DNA of 20,512 nucleotides from positions 1 through 20,512 of the forward strand of contig CAYTFK010000093.1 of NCBI GenBank assembly GCA_964436865.1, written 5' to 3'. The notes under the pieces were generated by a model that was given only the letters and a program-made list of their open reading frames with translations, was not told the origin of the DNA and did no database searches. Source of the DNA: JAXGPP01 sp964436865. Its GTDB lineage: Bacteria > Planctomycetota > Planctomycetia > Pirellulales > Thermoguttaceae. Positions 1 through 7,065 of this stretch are shown here, in pieces. The translations under genes were made by a program, and so were the position numbers. Positions within the stretch are counted from its first letter, which is position 1, and every line of letters starts with the position of its first letter.

Positions 1-572
1 TTGAGCGACGCGATCCGGTGCTCGATCTCCGCCAGGTCGAGCACGAAGTCATAGGCCCACAGGCAGGCTCGCTTCCCCACCGTCGTCGGCTGCGCCGGCT
101 GCAGGTGCGTGAACGCCAGGCAGGGCAGATCCCGGTGCCGAGCGGCGAATTGGCCCAACCGGTCCACCACCGACACCAGCCGATCGCGGACCATGCCGAG
201 CCCTTCACGCAGCAGAAGCAGGTCGGTGTTGTCGGTCACGTAGCAGCTTGTCGCTCCCAAGTGAATGATCGGCCGGGCGCCGGGGCAAACGTCGCCGTAC
301 GCATGCACGTGTGCCATTACGTCATGCCGCAGTTTTCGCTCGTAGCGGTCGGCCGCTGCGAAGTCGATGTCGTCGACGTGGGCCTTGAGCTCCTCGATCT
401 GGGCGGGGGTCACCGGCAGCCCCAATTCGGCTTCCGCCTCGGCCAGCGCGACCCATAGTCTCCGCCACGTGCTGAACTTCCGCTGCGGGCTCCACAGCGC
501 GCTCATTTCGCGCGAAGCGTAACGGGTGATAAGCGGGTTGTCGTAGTGTTCGTGCTCGGACATCATTTCCAT
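1..572 (-). CDS. purB: Adenylosuccinate lyase, N-terminal part (runs off the window)
   Basis: Adenylosuccinate lyase releases fumarate from SAICAR and from adenylosuccinate in purine and AMP synthesis; it is a cytosolic homotetramer. About 190 N-terminal residues are present. They read like the vertebrate-type branch: a RYAS..M start region, RHDVMAHVH (about 82-90), HLGATSC (104-110), TDNTD (113-117) and THLQPAQPTT (155-164), whose His matches the family's catalytic His. The C-terminal part, with the flexible catalytic-Ser loop, lies outside the window. Three in-frame ATGs (572, 566, 563) precede the conserved sequence. I chose the longest, but 566 or 563 is equally possible because no clear ribosome site separates them. 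The gene starts 7 bases after the GH9 stop codon and is probably the distal gene of the six-gene operon. Product identity is very secure. Confidence 0.95.
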   Translation of the reverse strand, partial: MEMMSEHEHYDNPLITRYASREMSALWSPQRKFSTWRRLWVALAEAEAELGLPVTPAQIEELKAHVDDIDFAAADRYERKLRHDVMAHVHAYGDVCPGARPIIHLGATSCYVTDNTDLLLLREGLGMVRDRLVSVVDRLGQFAARHRDLPCLAFTHLQPAQPTTVGKRACLWAYDFVLDLAEIEHRIASL

Positions 573-579
573 CTCGGTT

Positions 580-2949
580 CTACTTGGAGAGTGGGGCGCA
601 CAAGAAACCGAACAGCGCCGCGGACGGGCCGGTGTTCTGGTGGATCGTAAACTCGCTGTTCATCGGCGAACAGCGGTTGTCGAACCAGCGTTCGTTGCCT
701 GGCCAGCGATCGATCTGGGGATGCACGGTCTTGTGCGGCCACGCGACGTCCCAGGGGCCCTGACCCTCGTCCCGCTCCTTCCGCCACGGCCCGTAAGGGA
801 TGATGCCCGGATGGAAGCGGCCCTGGCCGTTGTACCATGCGTCCATGTGGAATACGTGCTCGGGATGGCGCGGTCCGAGGCCGGTCACCCAGGTCATGTT
901 CAGCGCGTTCGAGCCGAGAAAATAGTCGCACGTGGTGTAAAGCGCCGCGAGGTAGCGTTTCGCCCGCTCCGGCTCCTCTTCCCGCGCGAGTGTGTAGCCT
1001 GCCGCCAACGGAAGCACCCACGGCGTGGTCTGCTGGCCGACGAGCATCGGCATGTACCAGTTGCCGCCCCAGCGCAGCGCCCGCTTCGCCGGAACTTCCA
1101 CGCCCAGATTGTCGGCCGTGCTGAGCACAGCCGAACGGATCCTCTTGCGCAATTCACCGTCGGGCTTGCCCTTGCCGGCCGAAAGGGTGTAAAGCACCGG
1201 GCCGTACTGGGCGTCGTCTGTCAGCAGCGTGCCGGCGTCGATCTCGGCCGTATCGGCGGCAAACTGCCGCTCGTACTGCTTGTCGCCCGTCAGCCGGAAC
1301 AGGGCAGCGGCGGCATAGGCCCGCGGCTCGCGGAGGGCGGGCCTCTTCTTCTCGTCGCCCGGCCGCGTATTCTTCTTCGCCCAGGCATAAGCCTCCGCCG
1401 CTTCCCCGGCCCAGTCGATGCCCTCGGGGTCCCTCGCCCCCGCCAGTTCAAGGCAGAATGCCAGGTGCCCGGCCGCCCCAGCGTAGCGGAACGTCGACCA
1501 GGGATCCTCGCCCGAGGCCGCCCAGGTGCGACCGACGTCCTCCCACGAACCTTGGCCGACCCGTTTTCCGCCCGGTAGCTCCTTCTCGTCCGGGCCGAAA
1601 GCATCGCCGGCGATTCGCAGGCCGAGGCCCCCTGTGCCGTAGCCTTTCGCCAGGAGTTCATGCCGCAGCCGGCAGCAGAATCTCGGCAGCCAGGCAGCCT
1701 CGTCAAGGACGTCGGGCACGCCGTTGTGGCTCTCGGGAATATTCAGTTCGCCGTCGGTGAAATTCCTCGGCGCCATCTCGTATACCAGCATCAGTTCCTG
1801 CGCCGGCCGGAGGTGCGTATAGTAGCTGTCCCAGTCGCCGGCGTCCTGGTACCAGCCGGCCGACTCGAGCGGGCCCTTCGAGCCGGCCAGCAGTTCCTTC
1901 GCGTCGCCACCTTCCGATCCCCACTCGGTGAAACGCACGCTCGTGTAGATGAGCTTCCCGGCAAAGCCCGGCGTCAGCTTGGGGTTGTGCGGCGCGGGCC
2001 GGGTGAATTCCGTATATGGCTTTTCCAGTGCGATGCCGCTGCGATTGTGATAGAGCCCCCGCACCGTCACTCGGAACGCCTCGCGGTACACGTCAGCTCC
2101 GATGGAGAAGGGAAACGAACAGCCGATGCCCTCCACAGCCAGCACGTATCGGCCCGGTCGGTCAAGCGGCGAGAAATCGCACTCGTAGACGTCCGTGCCA
2201 AGGAAGTTCCCGTTCGGAGGCGAGTCGTTCTTGTGGAAGGTCTCCGGCTGGGTGCCCGCCATGCGAAACACCAGCCTCCCCGAATGCACCGGCTTGGCGG
2301 TCGCCTGATCGATGACGCGGAACGTGCGCCCGGCGTACGATTTCAGGTCCAGTCCCCCCTTGTCTCCCAGCCAATGGTGGACGTAGCCAAATTTCAGCGG
2401 CGCGCCGGGCACGTACCCGAGCAGGTTCACGTGCACCGCCTCGGAGCGCGCTGCCGCTTCGTCGAAAGTCAGTTTCCGCAGTTGGCCGCCCTTGGCCAGC
2501 GGGCCCACGTTGATCGTGTAGGTGCAGCCCCGCTTCATGGTTTCCGGCAGGAAGAGGTAGATCCAGTGTTCCTTCGTGTGGTCCGCTCGGGTGTTCACCG
2601 CGTGCCCATCCTGCCACTGGTCGACGAACCAGGCGAAATCGGTCCCCTTGCTCTTCCGCCCCACGTCGACCGGCGGCCGCGGGCGGCGGTAGGCCGGATC
2701 GTCATCGCTGCGGATGGCATAGGCGGAGGCCTTCGACGCCGCCGCGATGTCCAGCGGATCGGCGATCACCTTCTCGTCCGATCGGGCCTGCCCGCGTTCA
2801 TGGTGAATCACGTACCCTTCGTCGAAGTGGAGCATGACCACGCGGTCGGTCAACGGCAGCACCTCGACGAGCTCGGCGGCCCGTGCGGCGCAGGACGCAA
2901 GCAGCCAGACGGCCAGAATATGCTGAGCGGACCTGGAGGCAGCGTTCAT
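580..2949 (-). CDS. Secreted glycoside hydrolase family 9 (cellulase-like) protein
   Basis: This 789-residue protein begins with a signal peptide (about 1-25, ending near AARA). A poorly characterised N-terminal region follows, then an Ig-like CelD_N-type domain (about 168-285, starting EAVHVNLLGY), then a GH9 (alpha/alpha)6 catalytic domain to the C-terminus. GH9 hallmarks are GWYQDAGDWDSY (catalytic Asp region, DAGD at 369-372), PESHNGVPDVLDEA (405-418), DYFLGSN (675-681) and NSEFTIHQN (764-772), whose Glu766 is the likely general acid. The usual PHHR substrate loop is replaced by GPRHPEH (692-698), so the substrate may not be plain cellulose. No CBM or dockerin is seen. The ATG overlaps the upstream TGA (ATGA), and a GAGG in the upstream acidic tail serves as ribosome site. 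The frame is open further upstream, but signal peptide and coupling favour this start. Family is secure; substrate is unknown. Confidence 0.88.
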   Translation of the reverse strand: MNAASRSAQHILAVWLLASCAARAAELVEVLPLTDRVVMLHFDEGYVIHHERGQARSDEKVIADPLDIAAASKASAYAIRSDDDPAYRRPRPPVDVGRKSKGTDFAWFVDQWQDGHAVNTRADHTKEHWIYLFLPETMKRGCTYTINVGPLAKGGQLRKLTFDEAAARSEAVHVNLLGYVPGAPLKFGYVHHWLGDKGGLDLKSYAGRTFRVIDQATAKPVHSGRLVFRMAGTQPETFHKNDSPPNGNFLGTDVYECDFSPLDRPGRYVLAVEGIGCSFPFSIGADVYREAFRVTVRGLYHNRSGIALEKPYTEFTRPAPHNPKLTPGFAGKLIYTSVRFTEWGSEGGDAKELLAGSKGPLESAGWYQDAGDWDSYYTHLRPAQELMLVYEMAPRNFTDGELNIPESHNGVPDVLDEAAWLPRFCCRLRHELLAKGYGTGGLGLRIAGDAFGPDEKELPGGKRVGQGSWEDVGRTWAASGEDPWSTFRYAGAAGHLAFCLELAGARDPEGIDWAGEAAEAYAWAKKNTRPGDEKKRPALREPRAYAAAALFRLTGDKQYERQFAADTAEIDAGTLLTDDAQYGPVLYTLSAGKGKPDGELRKRIRSAVLSTADNLGVEVPAKRALRWGGNWYMPMLVGQQTTPWVLPLAAGYTLAREEEPERAKRYLAALYTTCDYFLGSNALNMTWVTGLGPRHPEHVFHMDAWYNGQGRFHPGIIPYGPWRKERDEGQGPWDVAWPHKTVHPQIDRWPGNERWFDNRCSPMNSEFTIHQNTGPSAALFGFLCAPLSK

Positions 2950-4025
2950 TCTTCGTCCTCTTCGTCGTCGGAGTCTCCTGCGACCTCGGGCGCGGCATAG
3001 ACATCGGCCTCCACGGGCCGATCCACCTTTCCGAGCAGGCGATGCTGATGCGCTGCTGGAAATGTGGCGTTCAGCCGTTCGAACGCTTCCCGGCCGGAGC
3101 ATTCGCCCAGGTCCGCCAGCCGCTGGCGGACAGTCTCCTCACTGTCTTCATCCTCTTCAGCTACCCAACCGAACTTCGCGATCAGATCCTCGGCGCGGAG
3201 ATAGTCGTGCACAAACACGAGGCGGTCGCGGACCGATTCCCAATCGGCGACCGGCAACGACACGGCGGCCAGATAGCTCGCGCGAAGCTTCTCTTCCAGA
3301 TCGCCAGTCACACTCGCCCACCACATCCGCTGCGTGTGCCGGATCATCTCCTGGCTGGGCTCGGAGCCGTCCCGCGCGGCGACGCGGCGGATCTCCTCCT
3401 CGGTCAGACCGCCGCGTTTGAGCCGCCAGTCCATCTCCTCGGCGTGATATCGCTCCACCGCCGCGGCGAAATCCTCGGGCGGCGCGGGGAGCATCGGCCG
3501 GGCCGGCCGCTCCTCGAGGAATCGTCGGTAGAGCTCCTCGACCGCCATTCCATCGTAGAATTCCGCCACTTTTCCCGGCGGCCGGTCCAGACCATGATGC
3601 TTCCCGTTGCTGTACGTCAGCGCGGTGCCATCGGCGTACCGTGTGACAAAATCGACCCAAATGCCGGCCGGCGCCATTTCGTATATGGCGGCGTAGATCG
3701 ATCTCGGAGCGTTCGCGAAGCCGGCGATCTTCAGCCCCTCGCGCGATTCGACCGTATACTCACCAGCGCTGCTGAAACCGGCGTCACGGATGGCTCCCGC
3801 ATCGCGCGCGAAGCCGGCCGGGTCGTCCCACACCAGAGCGGATGCCGGTTTCAACTCCAGCCGCACGGGCGGAAACGCCTTGGCCGCTTCGGCCATCCCT
3901 CGAAGCCCCTCGACAATCGTGCTGGCAAACCCGCGGATCTTCGCCCGGATCCAGAGCAGAATCAAGAGCACGAAGACCGCGAAAGCCACGAGAAACCCGC
4001 CGACAATCATCAGGAAGAGCTTCAT
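2946..4025 (-). CDS. Membrane-anchored protein of unknown function with acidic C-terminus
   Basis: I do not recognise a family for this 359-residue protein. Residues 4-26 are a strong transmembrane helix, followed by basic residues (RAKIR), so the rest may stay cytoplasmic with the helix as an anchor. The soluble part has a possible alpha/beta region (about 55-150), then a charged helical region rich in Glu and Arg, and it ends in an acidic tail (DSDDEEDEE). No catalytic motif stands out. The ATG has a good ribosome site (AGGAG, reverse complement of 4034-4038) eight bases upstream. The gene lies 36 bases after the TPR gene, and its stop overlaps the GH9 start by four bases, so the two proteins are translationally coupled. 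Its place between an envelope TPR protein and a secreted glycosidase suggests a membrane-associated role, but this is inference only. Confidence 0.85.
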   Translation of the reverse strand: MKLFLMIVGGFLVAFAVFVLLILLWIRAKIRGFASTIVEGLRGMAEAAKAFPPVRLELKPASALVWDDPAGFARDAGAIRDAGFSSAGEYTVESREGLKIAGFANAPRSIYAAIYEMAPAGIWVDFVTRYADGTALTYSNGKHHGLDRPPGKVAEFYDGMAVEELYRRFLEERPARPMLPAPPEDFAAAVERYHAEEMDWRLKRGGLTEEEIRRVAARDGSEPSQEMIRHTQRMWWASVTGDLEEKLRASYLAAVSLPVADWESVRDRLVFVHDYLRAEDLIAKFGWVAEEDEDSEETVRQRLADLGECSGREAFERLNATFPAAHQHRLLGKVDRPVEADVYAAPEVAGDSDDEEDEE

Positions 4026-4061
4026 CGCACGATCTCCTGCGGTATGCCTTGCGGCGACGAT

Positions 4062-4823
4062 TCACTTCGGCAAGTTCTGCCTGGCCAGGGCGATCCACTC
4101 CTTCTGCGCGCGACGGTAGTACCGCGGCGAGCGGCGGGATCGTTTCACAATCTCCCGAAATACCTCGTCCGCCTGCTCCTTTCGCCCGGTCTTGCTCAGC
4201 AGCAAGGCGTAGCGGCAACGCGTCTCTTCACCCGACGACTGCCGCACGATGGCAGCATACTCTGCCAATGCACGCTCTTCGTCCCCCATTTGCTCCAATG
4301 TCCGGGCCAGCAGCAATCGCCGTTCGAGCTGGCGATGATTCGGCCCGATATCTTCGAGTCTCGTCAGCAACTCGCGGGCTTGCTCGTGATTGCCGCTGAG
4401 GAAATGCGCGTGGGCCAGCTCCAGCAGAATGCTCGGGTCGTCCTTGAAGATCCCCGTGAGACACTTCTGGTACTGTTCGATCGCTTCACCGTAGCGTTTC
4501 GCATTCACGTATCCGCGGGCCAGCGCCTGACGATTCTTCACCGTGTCGCAGGCATCGAGCTCGTCTTCGAGCTGCCGCAGGCTGCGGCCCGGAGCGACCA
4601 ACGCGATGATGCCGCTCCCCATCCGGCGCGCGGCCGGATCGCGGTGCAGATCGGGCACGACTTCCGCCAGGAAATAAACCGCTGCTCCGATGCCAGGCGC
4701 AATGATGATGATCCACAGCCACCAGTACGGCCGCCCCGTCTTGACCACGTGAACCGCCGCGGCCACCTGGACCGCGATCGAGAGCGTCCAGAGAAGGATC
4801 GATAAGCTCCCCGCAAAAGACAT
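4062..4823 (-). CDS. Two-TM tetratricopeptide repeat protein
   Basis: This 253-residue protein starts with two hydrophobic helices (about 5-25 and 33-54), separated by HVVKTGRPYWWLW. That arrangement resembles the short PLDc_N-type membrane hairpin found at the start of cardiolipin-synthase-like proteins. A cytoplasmic helical domain follows, with TPR-like pairs (about 95-235): ARGYVNAKRYGEAIEQYQKC, LAHAHFLSGNHEQARELL, ARTLEQMGDEERALAEYA and LLLSKTGRKEQADEVF. TPR domains mediate protein-protein contacts, so this is most likely a membrane-bound scaffold. The frame is open upstream of the ATG at 4823, but those residues are low-complexity and overlap the GNAT gene, so the start at MSFAG is preferred. 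It lies 10 bases after the GNAT stop codon, within the operon. No enzymatic motif is seen. Confidence 0.88.
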   Translation of the reverse strand: MSFAGSLSILLWTLSIAVQVAAAVHVVKTGRPYWWLWIIIIAPGIGAAVYFLAEVVPDLHRDPAARRMGSGIIALVAPGRSLRQLEDELDACDTVKNRQALARGYVNAKRYGEAIEQYQKCLTGIFKDDPSILLELAHAHFLSGNHEQARELLTRLEDIGPNHRQLERRLLLARTLEQMGDEERALAEYAAIVRQSSGEETRCRYALLLSKTGRKEQADEVFREIVKRSRRSPRYYRRAQKEWIALARQNLPK

Positions 4824-4833
4824 CGATCTTGCC

Positions 4834-5436
4834 TCAGAAGTCCAGTCCGCCGGCCTGCCGCAACTCCTCCACGAGTCGGGCGAATCGCTCGGCGGTAGCC
4901 GGCAGCCGCTCGCGCCCCACGGGAAGGTCCACTTCCCAGACATCTGGACAATACTTTACCCGTCCGCCCAGCTTCTGCAACCAGTTGGTGACCGCCCAGT
5001 TGCCCGGCAGAACGCTGGCCCGCAGCACCGTCACATTTCGGGCCTGGGCCGTCAGGTAGAGCACGCCCGCCAGCAGCGTGCCCAAACCGCGCCGCTGATG
5101 GGAATCAACTACCGTCAAGGCCCATTCGGCCAGCGAGGGCTCGGCGGGCGAGCGAACGAAACGTCCCACCCCCAAGCCCGGCAGCCCGGGCGTTGCCGGG
5201 TCGAGGGCCGACCACGCTACATGGTCCACCTGGTCGACCTGGGTCAAGTAGCTTAGCTGCTCCTCGCTGAAACGACCCAGCCGGAAGAAGAACCGCTGGT
5301 AACGCGATCGGGCCGACAGCCGCGCGAGCCCTTCGCTCAACCGCCCACGGTCAGCGGCGCTCATTGGCCGCAACAACACCGGATGCCCGTCGCGCAACCG
5401 GAGCAGCAATCCGTCGCTGGGCGAAGAGTCCGACAT
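4834..5436 (-). CDS. GNAT-family N-acetyltransferase
   Basis: This is a 200-residue acyltransferase of the GNAT fold, which moves an acetyl group from acetyl-CoA to an amine. The start resembles the GNAT domain of Pat-type protein lysine acetyltransferases: DGHPVLLRPMSAADRGRL (about 16-33), then SARSRYQRFFF (41-51). The acetyl-CoA pyrophosphate loop is QRRGLGT (114-120) in motif A, followed by a helix and VLPGNWAVTNWLQKLGG (142-158) in motif B. There is no CoA-ligase or cyclic-nucleotide domain, so it is a stand-alone GNAT; its target cannot be read from the sequence. The ATG at 5436 lies one base after the HD gene's stop codon. An alternative in-frame ATG at 5457 would overlap that gene by 20 bases. 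Neither has a strong ribosome site, and translational coupling is likely either way. Confidence 0.9.
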   Translation of the reverse strand: MSDSSPSDGLLLRLRDGHPVLLRPMSAADRGRLSEGLARLSARSRYQRFFFRLGRFSEEQLSYLTQVDQVDHVAWSALDPATPGLPGLGVGRFVRSPAEPSLAEWALTVVDSHQRRGLGTLLAGVLYLTAQARNVTVLRASVLPGNWAVTNWLQKLGGRVKYCPDVWEVDLPVGRERLPATAERFARLVEELRQAGGLDF

Positions 5437-5437
5437 G

Positions 5438-6838
5438 CTACATGTTGGTGACGTCATCGATGCCGCGGCCGCCGGTCAGGCGGTCCATCGCCGCCGCGAG
5501 CGCGGCATTGTGCCGATCGTCCTGGGAATAGATGCGGCAGATCCGATAGCTCACCGGCAACTGCCGGAACAGTTCGCCGGCGTTGAGGTCGCGAATCTCG
5601 CCGGTCGCGGCGTCGTAGAGGAAGTTCTGGCCGGAACTTGGAGCATGGCTGTCGGGGCGATGCATGTGCCGCGGCGGATCGAACCGCAGCGGAAGCTCTC
5701 TCAGCGCCGGCGGCAGGTTGGTCCGCACGGCCGCCTCAAACATCGCTTCGCTGCTGAAGACACTGGCCTGCTCCGACTCGCCGGGGCGGAAGAAGATCGT
5801 CCGCTCGACCGCCATCTTCCACCGCAGTTTCCGGCCCAGGAAATCGCGCCACAAATCGCCCATTGCTCGCAGTTTCGCATCAGTGCTGCGATGCCAGTTG
5901 CCCACGCGAACCAGCAGTGACCATTCGGTCAGATGCAGGTATTCTTCCAGATGCTCCAATGGGTTGCCGGGAAACAGGAACGGCTTGCTCTCCAGGAAAA
6001 GGTCCTGCAGCGCAAGATCAATGGCGCGCACCGTGCGGTGGAAATAGATCGCCCGAAAAAGCTCGGCTCGTACGCTGATAAACCGCACCAGGGCCGACAA
6101 CCCGCGCTCGTGAATCGTCAAGCCGCGCGGCGAATAGAAACTGTAGCGCAGCAGCCTTTCGAGGTCGAACGCACGGCTGTTGTAACCCGACATGTAGGCG
6201 TCGCGGAGCACAAAGTCCATGTTGTCGACGGTGTACAGCCCGCAGAACAGTCCCCGCAGGAAGTGCAGCCAGGTCGGCAGTTCGGTTCCGCCGCAGTCGC
6301 CCGGACGAATGATCAGCGTGATCAACTGCTCTGGATCCAGTTGCTCGCTTTCATCCAGGGTGCTGTTCGGGCTGCGCCGGATGCCGCGCAGCAGATCCGC
6401 CAGTTCGCGGCGAATGATCTCACCGCCAACGATCTCGTGCGTCAGCCCGTACTCCGCCAGGAAATGGCGGTCGAAGAAGTGACCAAACGGCCCGTGTCCC
6501 ACGTCGTGCAACAGGGCTGCCATCCGCATGAGCGTTTCCACGTATCCCCGGCTGGGGACGTCCGGGCAGACTTCCTTCAGACTTTCGTACAATGTCCCGA
6601 TGGCTCGGCTTGCCAGATGCATCGCCCCCAGGACGTGCTGGAAGCGAGTGTGCTCCGCGGTCGGAAAAACCCACCACGCCGTCTGGAGCTGATGAATCTG
6701 CCTGAGCCGCTGAACCCAGGGGTGGTCGATGATTTGCTGTTCGGCAATTTCGTCGCCCGGCACCCCCCCTCGTGCGGTAAAGGGAATGTATCCGTGGACG
6801 GCGTCGTGGCTGAGGCTCTCGTGTCGGAATGGCCGCAT
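5438..6838 (-). CDS. HD-domain phosphohydrolase, SAMHD1/dNTPase-like
   Basis: The 466-residue protein belongs to the HD superfamily branch that includes SAMHD1 and bacterial YdhJ-type proteins (COG1078-like). Matches run from the first residues: DAVHGYIPF (12-20), HPWVQRLRQIHQL (39-51), WVFPTAEHTRFQHVLGAMHL (56-75), ALLHDVGHGPFGHFFD (108-123) and TVDNMDFVLRDAYMSG (203-218). Metal-binding candidates are His68, His111, Asp112 and Asp208. Family members hydrolyse dNTPs to deoxynucleosides and triphosphate, but substrate range and allosteric control vary, so dNTPase activity is inference. The C-terminal half is less conserved. The ATG at 6838 is preferred over an in-frame start at 6898: family homology begins right after it, and a plausible promoter lies just upstream. 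It is the first gene of the six-gene minus-strand run. Confidence 0.9.
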   Translation of the reverse strand: MRPFRHESLSHDAVHGYIPFTARGGVPGDEIAEQQIIDHPWVQRLRQIHQLQTAWWVFPTAEHTRFQHVLGAMHLASRAIGTLYESLKEVCPDVPSRGYVETLMRMAALLHDVGHGPFGHFFDRHFLAEYGLTHEIVGGEIIRRELADLLRGIRRSPNSTLDESEQLDPEQLITLIIRPGDCGGTELPTWLHFLRGLFCGLYTVDNMDFVLRDAYMSGYNSRAFDLERLLRYSFYSPRGLTIHERGLSALVRFISVRAELFRAIYFHRTVRAIDLALQDLFLESKPFLFPGNPLEHLEEYLHLTEWSLLVRVGNWHRSTDAKLRAMGDLWRDFLGRKLRWKMAVERTIFFRPGESEQASVFSSEAMFEAAVRTNLPPALRELPLRFDPPRHMHRPDSHAPSSGQNFLYDAATGEIRDLNAGELFRQLPVSYRICRIYSQDDRHNAALAAAMDRLTGGRGIDDVTNM

Positions 6839-6845
6839 ACTGCGG

Positions 6846-6874
6846 ATTATGCCTCTGTCGCTCTGAATCGTCCA
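6846..6874 (-). promoter_or_regulatory. Candidate sigma-70 promoter for the HD/GNAT/TPR/GH9/purB operon
   Basis: Read on the minus strand, TGGACG (6874-6869) and CATAAT (6851-6846) are separated by 17 bases. The -10 box ends seven bases before the ATG at 6838, so transcription would begin at or next to the start codon and give a leaderless or nearly leaderless mRNA. The -35 match is imperfect; this is a pattern match only. Confidence 0.35.
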
Positions 6875-6948
6875 GGAGACCCTCGACGGCTGACGCACAG
6901 GTTACCGCTGCGCGCCAGTTGCGCATCCTCCCTGGTACAACAACGCGT

Positions 6949-6976
6949 GCCCCGCTAGACTCGGGGCGAATATAAT
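6949..6976 (+). promoter_or_regulatory. Perfect TATAAT with a preceding inverted repeat, upstream of the DUF3352-like gene
   Basis: A consensus -10 box TATAAT lies at 6971-6976. Immediately upstream is the inverted repeat GCCCCG-ctagact-CGGGGC (6949-6967), covering the spacer and the place where a -35 box would be. No good -35 hexamer exists at 16-18 bases. The repeat could be an operator for a repressor or activator. A second imperfect hairpin (CCTCTCCC / GGGGAGG, about 7003-7021) lies in the leader before the ribosome site. Confidence 0.45.
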
Positions 6977-7065
6977 CACAACCCAGATCACTGCCTAAGC
7001 TACCTCTCCCACAAGGGGAGGAGCGCGGACTACTGCCGGATCGTAGCGCTACAGGAGTCTTCATC

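Noticed and set aside
2883..4805. Long plus-strand open frame across the GH9, unknown membrane-protein and TPR genes
   Set aside because: It spans three well-supported minus-strand genes and their coupled junctions; its Arg/Pro-rich translation has no family features. The same applies to the plus-strand frames at 9582-10913 and 17788-19386.
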